From the NCBI GenBank assembly GCA_037969585.1, contig JBBKXR010000160.1:18515-82514 (forward strand): 64,000 nt of DNA, written 5' to 3'. Shown piece by piece: positions 43,563 through 52,454 of the stretch. The DNA comes from JBBKXR01 sp037969585. GTDB taxonomy: Bacteria > Verrucomicrobiota > Verrucomicrobiia > Verrucomicrobiales > DEV007. Made by a program: the position numbers and the translations under genes. Each line of letters opens with the position of its first letter. Positions within the stretch are counted from its first letter, which is position 1. The notes beneath the pieces are model-generated. The model did no database searches. It saw only the letters and a program-made list of their open reading frames with translations, and was not told the DNA's origin.

Positions 43563-43745
43563 AAATTAGCGAGTAGAAAGGGACAAGAGCGTGTCGTCTC
43601 GGAAGGCTGGCACCCTACCGCAAAGTTGCCTTTTTGAAAACTGGGAATCGCCTCAAAACCTGTCGCAGATCTGTCGTCGCTCTGCCTTGAGCTGGTCTTG
43701 GACTTTTCGCGTGCGTGAGGCACATTGCCGGCCCGCAGTCGCGGT

Positions 43746-43761
43746 TGTTCCACGTGGAACA
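43746..43761. other. parS-like site 1 (ParB binding)
   Basis: TGTTCCACGTGGAACA is a perfect 16-bp palindrome and a full match to the bacterial parS consensus TGTTnCACGTGnAACA. It lies 52 bases before the mnmG start, in the pdhA-mnmG gap (43563-43812, no gene). ParB binds such sites and loads condensin for chromosome segregation. Confidence 0.88.
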
Positions 43762-43812
43762 TTTTGGTTTTGCTGGCTATATGGCTTTGCTGGATTCCGC
43801 CCTTCTTTAACT

Positions 43813-45672
43813 ATGTTTCGCTATCCGAAAGACTACGATGTGTTGGTCATTGGTGCCGGTCACGCCGGGATCGAAGCCGCTCTGGCGGCGGCGCGTGTCG
43901 GTGCTTCGGTGGCGATGGTGACACAGAACCTGGACACGATCGGTCAGATGTCGTGCAATCCGGCAATCGGTGGATTGGCGAAAGGTCACATGGTTCGAGA
44001 GATCGATGCGCTCGGTGGCTTCATGGGCGACAATACCGATGCCACTGGGATCCAATTTAGGATGCTGAATGCGGGCAAGGGTCCGAGTGTAAGAGCGCCG
44101 CGGGCGCAGTGTGACAAGAAGGCGTACCAGTTCCGTGCCAAACGGGAGATCGAGGGATCGGCAAACGTCGATCTGCACCAGGGCAACGTGGCGGAGCTAT
44201 TAGTCAAGGACGACGCAGTAATTGGTATGCGCACCAACCTTGGCATGGAATTTCGCGCCGCTTCCGTGGTGATCACTACCGGCACCTTCATGCGCGGGCT
44301 GATGCATGTCGGCAAGCAGAACCAGAGTGGTGGTCGCATGGGTGACGCGATTTCGACGATCAGCGATCATTTGAAGATCCTCGGGTTCACGGTGCAGCGT
44401 TTTAAGACGGGCACGCCGTGCCGACTGAACGGACGAAGCGTCGATCATTCGAAATGTGAACGGCAGGAAGGCGACGAGATTTGCCCCCCGTTTTCGTTTC
44501 ATCGGGATGAAATTGGCGGAGACGCAGACGATATTTTTACGCTGAACCGTTGGAACGATCCGGCGTTTCACGTGGAACAACACCCTTGCTGGATCACCTA
44601 TACCAATAAGAAGACCCACGAGGCAATTCTGTCGAATCTCGACAAATCGCCGATGTACTCGGGACAAATCGAGGGAATCGGTCCGCGCTATTGCCCGTCG
44701 ATCGAGGACAAGGTGGTGCGCTTCGCCGACAAGGAGCGCCATCAGATCTTTCTGGAGCCGGAGGGCCGGCAGACGCTGGAGTATTACGTCAATGGGGTTT
44801 CCACCTCGATGCCTTACGAGGTACAGTATGAGTTCATACGTTCCATTCCCGGTTTAGAGAATGCGGAGATCATTCGGCCTGGCTACGCGGTGGAGTACGA
44901 TTACTGCGAGCCGACCCAGCTCTCCCCCACCCTCGAGACGAAGCGGGTCGCTGGATTGTATTTCGCCGGACAGATCAACGGGACGTCAGGATATGAAGAG
45001 GCGGCGGGTCAGGGACTGGTCGCCGGTGCCAATGCGGCGCTAAAGGTGGCGGGACGTCAACCGATGGTGCTTAACCGTGATGAAGCCTACATCGGTGTGA
45101 TGATTGATGATCTGGTTACCAAAGGCACGACAGAGCCGTATCGGATGTTCACCAGTCGAGCCGAGCACCGGCTTTTGCTAAGGCAGGACAATGCCGATCA
45201 GCGTCTCGCGGAGAAAGCTGCAGCGGCCGGTCTGATCTCGGATGAACGTTGCGCGGCTGTTAATGCCAAGCGAGCCTCCATTGCCGAGGCGATCAAGGGC
45301 CTATCGAAGACCTTTGTCGGCCAGCATTCTCTAGAGAAGTGGCTGAAGCGTCCGGAAAACACCTGGCGCGAGCTTGATGAGGAGTATCGTTCGCAGTTTC
45401 CCGACAGTCTGTGGGAAGTGATCGAGATCGAGGTAAAGTACTCGGGCTACGTGAAACGACAGGAAGACATGATCGCCCGGACGGCGCGCATGAGCGACAA
45501 GGCGATTCCAGAGTGGATCGACTATGCCGGGGTACACGGTCTGAAACGAGAGGCCCAGCAAAAGTTCGATCAGATCAAACCATTGACGCTTGGTCAAGCG
45601 GGTCGGATCGCGGGTATCACGCCGGCGGATATTTCGCTGCTCGCGGTGTGGATCGAGCGAGGCAGTCAGTAG
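43813..45672 (+). CDS. mnmG: tRNA uridine-5-carboxymethylaminomethyl modification enzyme MnmG
   Basis: 619 residues from ATG 43813; the open frame reaches back to 43591 through the parS spacer but without family sequence. FAD-binding VIGAGHAGIEAALAAARVGA, then SCNPAIGGLAKGHMVREIDALGG, GTFMRGLMHVG, the second signature ETKRVAGLYFAGQINGTSGYEEAA, and FTSRAEHRLLLRQDNAD. With MnmE it makes cmnm5U34 in tRNA. mnmG often lies near the replication origin. A second parS-like palindrome is embedded in the coding sequence at FHVEQ. Confidence 0.97.
   Translation: MFRYPKDYDVLVIGAGHAGIEAALAAARVGASVAMVTQNLDTIGQMSCNPAIGGLAKGHMVREIDALGGFMGDNTDATGIQFRMLNAGKGPSVRAPRAQCDKKAYQFRAKREIEGSANVDLHQGNVAELLVKDDAVIGMRTNLGMEFRAASVVITTGTFMRGLMHVGKQNQSGGRMGDAISTISDHLKILGFTVQRFKTGTPCRLNGRSVDHSKCERQEGDEICPPFSFHRDEIGGDADDIFTLNRWNDPAFHVEQHPCWITYTNKKTHEAILSNLDKSPMYSGQIEGIGPRYCPSIEDKVVRFADKERHQIFLEPEGRQTLEYYVNGVSTSMPYEVQYEFIRSIPGLENAEIIRPGYAVEYDYCEPTQLSPTLETKRVAGLYFAGQINGTSGYEEAAGQGLVAGANAALKVAGRQPMVLNRDEAYIGVMIDDLVTKGTTEPYRMFTSRAEHRLLLRQDNADQRLAEKAAAAGLISDERCAAVNAKRASIAEAIKGLSKTFVGQHSLEKWLKRPENTWRELDEEYRSQFPDSLWEVIEIEVKYSGYVKRQEDMIARTARMSDKAIPEWIDYAGVHGLKREAQQKFDQIKPLTLGQAGRIAGITPADISLLAVWIERGSQ
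44564..44579. other. parS-like site 2, inside mnmG
   Basis: CGTTTCACGTGGAACA matches TGTTnCACGTGnAACA at all but the first defined position. It is read in frame as part of FHVEQ in MnmG, so codon choice preserves the palindrome. It is 818 bases from site 1. Confidence 0.75.
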
Positions 45673-45675
45673 ATC

Positions 45676-45691
45676 GGTCGCCTCAGCGACC
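45676..45691. terminator. short hairpin between convergent mnmG and HAD genes
   Basis: GGTCGC (45676-45681) and GCGACC (45686-45691) with a CTCA loop, 3 bases after the mnmG stop and 3 bases before the end of the oppositely oriented HAD gene. There is no T-run on either side, so termination efficiency is doubtful. Confidence 0.35.
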
Positions 45692-45694
45692 AAG

Positions 45695-46225
45695 TCAAAG
45701 GACCCGGTCAAGGACTGATAGTGCTGCAGACAGATCGTTCACGGTCTCATTCGCACCAATCCCTACTGCTTTGTCTCCGACCAGGCGAATCGTCCCGGCC
45801 AAGCCCGCTCGCTGGCCCATCTCGATATCTCGATCAGCGTCACCGAGCATCCATGACCGACTGAGGTCTATATCGAGTTCGTCGGCCGCGGACAAGATCA
45901 TACCTGGATCAGGTTTCGGTGGATGCGGACAATCGGCTTCGCCGGTGAAGGCGTAGATGGCATCGAAGCCCGAGCCGCATTCTTCAATGAGGCGCTGCTG
46001 CATGTTTTCGTGAATGCGGGAAAGTTCCACGTGGAACATCAACCCCTTGCCGACGCCTTTCTGGCTGGTCACCAACACGCTCAAGTAGTCGCGCTCCTTT
46101 ACCAAGCGCAGCAGATCAAAGATGCCTTCCTGAAAATGGAAATCCTCCCAGCGCAGGACGTAGCCCGCTCCTGGGGAACGGTTGACCACGCCATCTCGGT
46201 CGAAAAATACGCAGGGCTTGTTCAT
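45695..46225 (-). CDS. HAD-IIIA phosphatase, GmhB-like
   Basis: 176 residues. Motif I FFDRDGVVNRSPGAGYVLRW (Asp9, Asp11), motif II VLVTSQKGVGKG, a lysine in PPKPDPGMILSA, motif IV SWMLGDADRDIEMG. This is the layout of D-glycero-D-manno-heptose-1,7-bisphosphate phosphatase and of histidinol-phosphatase HisB-N. The GmhB zinc loop is only partly present (CPHPPKP, missing the later cysteines), so substrate is uncertain. ribD ends 5 bases upstream on the same strand, so the two are probably co-transcribed. It carries parS-like site 3. Confidence 0.82.
   Translation of the reverse strand: MNKPCVFFDRDGVVNRSPGAGYVLRWEDFHFQEGIFDLLRLVKERDYLSVLVTSQKGVGKGLMFHVELSRIHENMQQRLIEECGSGFDAIYAFTGEADCPHPPKPDPGMILSAADELDIDLSRSWMLGDADRDIEMGQRAGLAGTIRLVGDKAVGIGANETVNDLSAALSVLDRVL
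46023..46038. other. parS-like site 3, inside the HAD gene
   Basis: AGTTCCACGTGGAACA matches the parS consensus except at the first base; the inner 14 bp GTTCCACGTGGAAC form a perfect palindrome. In the HAD gene it encodes FHVEL. It is 1.46 kb from site 2. Confidence 0.78.
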
Positions 46226-46230
46226 TCTCT

Positions 46231-47346
46231 CTACAATCTGCCCGTGATTTTAATGTCTGGGCCGATGCGTTGGGTGCGCATGTCTTTCAAGTCGGCGACG
46301 ATGCCGTCGATGGGCAGAAGACGATTTTCGCCACCGCCGATGATTGGCGCGACATAGAGCACTAGCTCATCGATCAGTCCTTTGGCGAGTCCGTAAGCAA
46401 AAAGTCGTCCGCCCGATTCGAGCATGACCGACTGGACGCCTCGCTGGCCAAGTGCGTCGAGTGCCTGACCGAGAGTTTTGCCCTGGTAGACGATGGTTCG
46501 TTTTTTGTGATCGTCGGTGAACAGGTGGGCGTCCTTGGGCAGTTCGTTGTCGGCAGAAACGACTACTCGCCAGGGTTGCGGACGGTCGCGTTCAGCGAAT
46601 TTTCCGCGCAGAGTGAGGCGCGGGTTGTCGCGGCGGACGACTTCACCGCCGACCAAAATAGCATCGAGACCGGATCGAATGCGCTGCACGTCTTCGAGTG
46701 ATTTCGGGCTACTGATCCATTGTCCGCGTTCGGCGGGGAGTGTCGTATGGCCATCGAGAGTGATTGCGGTTTTAGCGATGACCCACGGTCTCCCAGTTGT
46801 GACATGTTTCGCAAAAAAGCGAATCAGATCTGCGCATTCCGCCTCCATGACGCCACTGATCACATCGACGCCCGCATCTTTCAGCAGTTTGAGTCCGGCG
46901 CCGGCGTGATTCGGGTTGGGATCGATGCAGCCAACCACGACTCTAGAAATGCCCGCTTTAAGAATGGCATCGGTACAGGCGCCGGTTTTGCCCTTGGTCG
47001 AACAAGGTTCGAGGGTAACGTAAATCGTTGCGCCTTCCGCGGCCCTGTCTTTTAAGATTGTGGCGGTCTTCGTCGTGGCCTTTGACTTAGACTTGGATTT
47101 CTTCGCGGCAGCGATTCGCGCCTCAGCGTCCGCCAAAGCTTCGATTTCGGCATGGGGTCCGCCGGCCTTTTTGTGATAGCCGACGCCGATCAATTCACCG
47201 TCGCGCACCAAGATTGCGCCAACCGGGGGGTTCGGGCTGGTCAGGCCAAGTCCCTTCGCTGCTTCGGTCAGCGCCTTCTTCATCCACGCCTTGTCGGCAG
47301 CGGCGTCGGCAGTGGACGAGTTGGGCTTGGAAGTGACGGCAGGCAT
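46231..47346 (-). CDS. ribD: bifunctional riboflavin deaminase/reductase RibD
   Basis: About 371 residues from ATG 47346 (MPAVTSKPNS; an ATG at 47367 is an alternative). Two steps of riboflavin synthesis. Deaminase domain: SPNPPVGAILVRDGE, His65-Ala-Glu67 in GGPHAEIEAL, zinc cysteines Cys115 and Cys124 in LEPCSTKGKTGACTDAIL. Reductase domain: RPWVIAKTAITLDGHTT, GQWISSPKSLEDVQRIR, DAILVGGEVVRRDNPRLTLR, VMLESGGRLFAYGL. Oddity: residues about 79-104 are a Lys/Ser/Thr/Ala-rich insert (AAKKSKSKSKATTKT) between the HAE and PC motifs. Confidence 0.95.
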   Translation of the reverse strand: MPAVTSKPNSSTADAAADKAWMKKALTEAAKGLGLTSPNPPVGAILVRDGELIGVGYHKKAGGPHAEIEALADAEARIAAAKKSKSKSKATTKTATILKDRAAEGATIYVTLEPCSTKGKTGACTDAILKAGISRVVVGCIDPNPNHAGAGLKLLKDAGVDVISGVMEAECADLIRFFAKHVTTGRPWVIAKTAITLDGHTTLPAERGQWISSPKSLEDVQRIRSGLDAILVGGEVVRRDNPRLTLRGKFAERDRPQPWRVVVSADNELPKDAHLFTDDHKKRTIVYQGKTLGQALDALGQRGVQSVMLESGGRLFAYGLAKGLIDELVLYVAPIIGGGENRLLPIDGIVADLKDMRTQRIGPDIKITGRL

Positions 47347-47403
47347 GGACGCACAAACTGGATGCACGGAGCCTGCGGTTCAAATGGGAATGTCGGGGAA
47401 GCG

Positions 47404-47982
47404 CTAATTCGCCTGGGCGTCGGAGAAGGTGCCGAAGGTGACATCGGTGAGGCCACCGTCGGAGGCGGCGGCAACGACTTTCCGGATGGTTGCTGTATCC
47501 ACGTCTTTTCGGAAGCGGACCGACAGCATAGCGTTTTCGTCACGGGCGGTGATTTCCTTGCAGACGACAGTGATCTGCGCTTCAGAAAATTCTACACCGT
47601 CGATAGAAAAGCGCTCATCTACAGAAACTGTTACGATTAGTCGGATGGGTGGCTTGGCAACAGTGCAGGTGGTTGCCAAGAAAACCCCACTATCTTCGAT
47701 GTCGTTAGGATCTTTGGCAGCGAGCACTTTCGATACCTTCGCGTCGTCGCCAGCTGCCAGAGAGAGAGCTTGCAACTTTTCCGACAAAAACCGACTTTCG
47801 CCAAAATTTTCTTTTTCGGATTCGCGAACTAAGTCGGACGCCAGAATCTGAATTTCCCGAACGTAGGTATTGTGATATTGAGCGCGTCCCACATCGATGC
47901 CGAGCCTGACTCCGACGATTGCGGCGGCAGAAATGGCGACTGCTACGATCAGCAGCCTGAGAGCGGTCTTCCATTTCTTCAT
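47404..47982 (-). CDS. unknown membrane-anchored protein
   Basis: 192 residues. MKKWKTALRLLIVAVAISAAAIVGV is an N-terminal anchor or signal (about 8-27); it is quoted here only to mark the segment's start and end. The exported part contains a helical stretch (about 40-85), then two parallel beta-type phrases, PPIRLIVTVSVDERFS and AQITVVCKEITARDE, and an alternating end. No family recognised. The gap of about 60 bases to ribD on the same strand allows co-transcription. Function unknown. Confidence 0.68.
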   Translation of the reverse strand: MKKWKTALRLLIVAVAISAAAIVGVRLGIDVGRAQYHNTYVREIQILASDLVRESEKENFGESRFLSEKLQALSLAAGDDAKVSKVLAAKDPNDIEDSGVFLATTCTVAKPPIRLIVTVSVDERFSIDGVEFSEAQITVVCKEITARDENAMLSVRFRKDVDTATIRKVVAAASDGGLTDVTFGTFSDAQAN

Positions 47983-48012
47983 TTGCTTCGCCTTTCCAGG
48001 GATACGATTAAC

Positions 48013-50292
48013 TCACTCCCCCACCGCCTCGGCGATCACCTTCCGATAGGACTCACGTGCATGGTCGTAGTCAGCCTTCGCCTGCTGCAACTCCTTTGGA
48101 TCGATCAGCTTTTCCTTCTGGCTCCAGCACTGCTCGACGGATCTAAGGCACCACTCGGCGCTGCGTTTGCTGGGGTGGATCGGCTGACCGTCGACGATGA
48201 CAAAAACCGGGTTGGTATGGCTGCTGGGCAGGATGCGCATTGCCACCCACGAGCTCTTTTCGATCCTAACATTATCAAAAACTAGATCATTCATCGAGCC
48301 GTCGGCGGTGATGATTTGTTCGGCGGTGGGGTAGCCGTTGACGATCAGTTCGACCTTCACTTCGCGGCTGTCGGTGATGCGTGCCCGCTCGAGATGCCAG
48401 TAAGGTTTTTGGGTGTAGTCCTGCGCAGCGATCTCCGGCTTGTCGCGTTCTAATCGTCCGTGCGGAATTTCTGAAAGCTGCTCGGGTTGCTCGTTGAGGC
48501 GGGCGGCGACCTGCGCGCTGACTTTGATGGTACCGGGTTCCTCGAGTCCGACCTCGGATCCGGCCGTGCCGAGTTCGAGATCGTTGACTTTCATTTCCAT
48601 CAGGTGGGAGAGGCCATCGGAAACATAACCTCGGCCCTGTGAAATTCCTTCGCACCAGGCGTCGTAGTCGAGCTCGCCATCGAGCTTGATGTAGCTGCGG
48701 CCGAGACCAACCCGTTCGCCGTAGATGCAGGGGAAATCGGTCTCTCCAGAAATGCGCGTCCGGTAGCCGCAATTGAGCGTGTGATACCAGATGTTCAGTT
48801 CCCAGACATGCGGCGTGTCGACCATGCTCAGAAAATCGACCGCCGGCACTAGATCGCCATCGGGTCCGGGAACTTCGTGGGTGACGTCGACGATGTATTC
48901 GTTGGCACCGATCCCGTCGAAGGGTGGCAGTTCGTAATTCGGCAACTTATCGGATTTCACCGCCAGTCCCCAACCGGAATGCGCGGGTCCACAGACTGCT
49001 CCCTGCTTTTGCGCCCAGCGTAAGGTGTTGAGGCACAGGGTGGGCCAGTGATCGGATGAATCGCCGCCGGGATAGATTTGGTCTTTGAGACGCAACAGAC
49101 AAAGGTGGCCCGAGCGATGTGAGCCGAAGCCGGAAACCTCGACGTCGTAGCGCAGAAGGTAAGGATACTTCGATACCTTATCGATCTCGCCGGTGAAGAA
49201 CTGCTTCTGATAATCGAAGCATGGTCCCCAGGTGAGATTGGCGCCGATTTTCAGATCCTCGCCGTGGATGTGACGGAACATGTCTGGCGCATGCACACCT
49301 TCGCTTGGCACCAGGTAGTGCTTGCAGCCTGCGGCGTGGATGTGGTGATCGCCGGACCACCAGCCGAGTTTTGAGGGATCGATCCAGCGCTTAAGAGACA
49401 AGTCCCACTCCTGGTCGCCCTGGTCGGTGACCTCAAAACTCAGCGTTTTAGAAATGTACTCCGGCCCCCGGCTGAGGTTGACGTGATACTTGCCGACGGG
49501 CAGCTGGATGGTTTCGCCATTGGCGCGGTAGACCTGCGGATGAAAACGAAAATCGGGAGCGACGCGGCGGGCCTGCGCGGGATGGATCGTTCCGTTGTCG
49601 TCGCGGATTTCCAGAGCCGCGGTGAACGGCTCGTCGCTGCCTTGTTCGTACATTTTCAGAGTGATCGGATGAGCCGAGGCCGCGTTGAAAGTCAGTGCGA
49701 GATCGGAGCGAAAGCCGACATCCTGGCTGCCTTGTCCGACATCGAATTGCAGCACGCTGGCGACTTGACCGGCGCGTTCGCTGCGCAGACCGACGACCCG
49801 GTATTCGAGCACTTGTCCCGACAGCCGCTCTGCGAGGGGACGTTCGGTGATCGTTGCGGCGTCGATGGCGGGTTCGGTCGAGGTCACGCGCAGAGGCGCG
49901 GTAACGCCTGCCTTGTTGATGACTTTGACGAGGAAAAGCACGTCATCGCCCTCGATCAGTTCGAGTGCCGCCAGGCCCTGCGCGGAGCTGACCCGGGACT
50001 CGGGAGAAATTTGCACGGCGGCGACGCATCGGGCATCGAGAATGCGTTGAACTTCGGCAACCAGTTGGGCATCGCCCGAAGTGCCGGCATTGGCGAGGTC
50101 GCGAATGTCGGTATCACTCAGTGGTTGACCGAAGTAGTCGAGCGCCTGAATCAAACGACTGACCTGCACCCTCAGTGGCTGCGCCGGTGCCGACTCGACC
50201 GTCGGCATGTCCTGCGCGGTTGCCGCCAGTGAAAAAAAGGCAGCGGCGAGAGACAAGCCGATGCGGACCGTGGAAAATCGCGGTGAGTCCAT
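48013..50292 (-). CDS. CehA/McbA-family metallohydrolase, exported
   Basis: 759 residues. Signal peptide about 8-26 (VRIGLSLAAAFFSLAATA). The N-terminal third is beta-rich, Ig-like. The metal-binding PHP-like part begins KLGWWSGDHHIHAAGCKHYL and includes LTWGPCFDYQKQ, FGSHRSGHLCLLRL, GPAHSGWGLAV, DFLSMVDTPHVWELNIWY and GETDFPCIYGERVG. This arrangement matches the CehA/McbA family, named for carbaryl hydrolases. Many members in Verrucomicrobia and Planctomycetes are exported and of unknown substrate. A pesticide role is not implied. Confidence 0.85.
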   Translation of the reverse strand: MDSPRFSTVRIGLSLAAAFFSLAATAQDMPTVESAPAQPLRVQVSRLIQALDYFGQPLSDTDIRDLANAGTSGDAQLVAEVQRILDARCVAAVQISPESRVSSAQGLAALELIEGDDVLFLVKVINKAGVTAPLRVTSTEPAIDAATITERPLAERLSGQVLEYRVVGLRSERAGQVASVLQFDVGQGSQDVGFRSDLALTFNAASAHPITLKMYEQGSDEPFTAALEIRDDNGTIHPAQARRVAPDFRFHPQVYRANGETIQLPVGKYHVNLSRGPEYISKTLSFEVTDQGDQEWDLSLKRWIDPSKLGWWSGDHHIHAAGCKHYLVPSEGVHAPDMFRHIHGEDLKIGANLTWGPCFDYQKQFFTGEIDKVSKYPYLLRYDVEVSGFGSHRSGHLCLLRLKDQIYPGGDSSDHWPTLCLNTLRWAQKQGAVCGPAHSGWGLAVKSDKLPNYELPPFDGIGANEYIVDVTHEVPGPDGDLVPAVDFLSMVDTPHVWELNIWYHTLNCGYRTRISGETDFPCIYGERVGLGRSYIKLDGELDYDAWCEGISQGRGYVSDGLSHLMEMKVNDLELGTAGSEVGLEEPGTIKVSAQVAARLNEQPEQLSEIPHGRLERDKPEIAAQDYTQKPYWHLERARITDSREVKVELIVNGYPTAEQIITADGSMNDLVFDNVRIEKSSWVAMRILPSSHTNPVFVIVDGQPIHPSKRSAEWCLRSVEQCWSQKEKLIDPKELQQAKADYDHARESYRKVIAEAVGE

Positions 50293-50444
50293 GCCTCTAT
50301 TAAAGCGTGGAATGACGTGGCGGGTCGATGCGAAAATCGACGCGGCCGGCGCGGTAGCAGCACGAGGAGGACACGGTTGAGTTTGCCTTCGCTTGACGCT
50401 ACGCTCGGCTTACTTCACCCGAAGCGCATCCTCTTCTCCCCTCG

Positions 50445-50864
50445 ATGATCACCGACGAGCTATCGATCGATTACGAAAATCCGGCCACGGATCCGCTCGG
50501 CTACGATCACGTACAGGGAAAACTGCGCTGCAAGTTCGACTTCGTTGAACTGCAGTTCGATCAGATTGATCGCGCGTTTCGGAAGATTCCGGTCGTGGTT
50601 CGCGAAATCCCCTATTCGCAGGTCGAGTCCTCGACGTATATCGATCGCTGGTTTCGCCCCAAACTTCTGATTTTTAAAACCAAAGACCCACAGTATCTCG
50701 ACGGTTTTCCCGGTGGCGAAGTCGGCAAGGTGACGCTGCAGGTCAGCCGATCATCGCGCGACGACGCTAAACGTATGACGGCGTTGCTGGAGTACAAACA
50801 ATCGGAAGCGCTCGTCGACGAAACTGCGGCACGGATGGACGATGCCAGGGTGGGGTTGGAGTAA
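50445..50864 (+). CDS. unknown small protein
   Basis: 139 residues, no signal or membrane segment and no family recognised. Strand-rich first part (GKLRCKFDFVELQFDQIDRA, KIPVVVREIPYSQVES), centre PKLLIFKTKDPQYLDGFPGG, then a helical end (RDDAKRMTALLEYKQSEAL). The pattern of alternating strands suggests a small beta-barrel or PH-like domain. It is followed after 3 bases by the membrane protein gene, so they form an operon and may work together. Confidence 0.72.
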   Translation: MITDELSIDYENPATDPLGYDHVQGKLRCKFDFVELQFDQIDRAFRKIPVVVREIPYSQVESSTYIDRWFRPKLLIFKTKDPQYLDGFPGGEVGKVTLQVSRSSRDDAKRMTALLEYKQSEALVDETAARMDDARVGLE

Positions 50865-50867
50865 GTG

Positions 50868-52397
50868 ATGGCCACCGACCCTCCATCAAATTCCTCGCCG
50901 AACCCACCGGTGGGAGGTCCGCTAGCCAGTCTGCACTGGCGACGCGGCAGTCGACGCAGCTGGATCACTACCGCGATCTTTCTGGTCGTGTTCGTCGGCA
51001 TTTATCATTTCCTCGCCGCCAGTCTGATCTACCAGACGAATCAGGATAGGCTTCGTTTCGATCAGCAACACAATATTACCCTGGCCGAATTGAGTGCGCG
51101 ACGCGCCTCGCAACCGATCCAGCCCGGGGAAAATGTCACTGCCGGGCTGTGGCGTGCCTTTCCCCATTACACCGACGGTGTGGTTAATCCGCTGTGGCCG
51201 TGGGTTGCCTCGCGCATCGGCGACGGCAGCGATCGTCAGATTTTCGAAAAAGGCAAGTGGTTCAACGTCAAAATGAGCGCCGTTTTTCTGGTTCTGTTAG
51301 GACTGATTTGTGTGCGCGCCTTTTCGGCATGTGGTGCCATCGTCGTGGTGACGCTCACTGGGCTTGGTGCGTTTTTGCCGAGGGCCGTCTACTTCCAACC
51401 CGAGCCGCTTTATTACGTGCTGTTCATGTTGGCGTGGATTTGTTGCCTGGCCCTGCTGCGCCGTAACGACATCCTGCTCTACGTCGCGTTCGGCCTGACC
51501 ATGGGATTGGCGTGGCTCGCTAAAACGTCGATTCAACCGTTGGCGCTGGCCTTCATTGGCATCACCACACTGCGTTTTTTCTACGAATGGTGGCAACGAA
51601 AACGTGGTCGTGCATCGGACGAACGATGGAATCTGGCGACGCACTTCATCGGCCTTGCGGCAGCGGTGACTGCATTTCTGATCATCGCAGGTCCGCGCAT
51701 GACCTACGCCAACAATTACTACGGCGATCCGATGCACAGCTATCCTTCCTACTGGATGTGGATGGATGACTTCGAGGAAGGCGTCGACTTCATGCGCGAA
51801 TATCCTAACCGGGAAGCACTCGAAACGCTGACCGATGATACCCGGCCCAGCCTCGGCAAGTATCTGAGCGATCACAGCAGCGGACAGTTCGCCACCCGGA
51901 TGCTCGACGGTTCGCTGGAAAAGCTTGGCGACCTGCTCGCCCCACGGGGCATCATTCAGAACAACGCTCGCGAAAAAGAGTGGAAAGTTCTCCTGCCGGG
52001 TCGCGGTTGGTATCTTGGTTGGGTGCTACTTACGATGCTGGTTATTTCAGCGTTGCGCTGGTCGGTGCGCAAAGAGAACGACGCCGGTCTGCGCTCGCTG
52101 CGCAGCGAAAGTGCCGGTTGGATGTTTGGCTTCGCGATCAGCTGTTTCGGCATCGCCACCCTCGCCTACGGCTTCTACACCCCGATCGGCAAAGGCGACC
52201 GCTTCATGCTGTCGCTGTATGGCCCGATGGTGCTGACCTGCGTCTGGATTACCGAACGTTTCCGCCGCCAAATGCGCCAGACCAGCAAGGCAGCGATCAC
52301 CAGAAAAGTCTATATCGCCATGCAAAGCGTGCTCTTCGTAGCGATCTCATGGCGCCTGATCGATCTGCTGCGCACGCCACTGTTTCGCGATCCGTGA
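50868..52397 (+). CDS. polytopic membrane protein, GT-C glycosyltransferase-like
   Basis: 509 residues from ATG 50868 (a GTG three bases earlier is possible). About ten hydrophobic segments. The first (about 24-46) is followed by a large extracytoplasmic loop carrying PHYTDGVVNPLWPWVASRIG, which recalls the first loop of GT-C sugar transferases such as ArnT or DPM-dependent mannosyltransferases. The acidic D/E pair expected in that loop is not obvious. A second exported loop (about 285-375) lies before the last three helices. It directly follows the small unknown gene. Function uncertain: polyprenyl-phosphate sugar transfer is the best guess. Confidence 0.7.
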   Translation: MATDPPSNSSPNPPVGGPLASLHWRRGSRRSWITTAIFLVVFVGIYHFLAASLIYQTNQDRLRFDQQHNITLAELSARRASQPIQPGENVTAGLWRAFPHYTDGVVNPLWPWVASRIGDGSDRQIFEKGKWFNVKMSAVFLVLLGLICVRAFSACGAIVVVTLTGLGAFLPRAVYFQPEPLYYVLFMLAWICCLALLRRNDILLYVAFGLTMGLAWLAKTSIQPLALAFIGITTLRFFYEWWQRKRGRASDERWNLATHFIGLAAAVTAFLIIAGPRMTYANNYYGDPMHSYPSYWMWMDDFEEGVDFMREYPNREALETLTDDTRPSLGKYLSDHSSGQFATRMLDGSLEKLGDLLAPRGIIQNNAREKEWKVLLPGRGWYLGWVLLTMLVISALRWSVRKENDAGLRSLRSESAGWMFGFAISCFGIATLAYGFYTPIGKGDRFMLSLYGPMVLTCVWITERFRRQMRQTSKAAITRKVYIAMQSVLFVAISWRLIDLLRTPLFRDP

Positions 52398-52454
52398 GGG
52401 GCGCAGTCTTGATTGATTGTCAGTAGAATCGACCGCTGAGCGATGATGATCGGG

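Noticed and set aside
43591..43812. Longer start for MnmG
   Set aside because: No family sequence; the stretch contains the parS palindrome and the E1-alpha leader.
48013..50292. Pesticide (carbaryl) degradation by the CehA-like protein
   Set aside because: The family is broad and mostly of unknown substrate; nothing in the context supports xenobiotic use.
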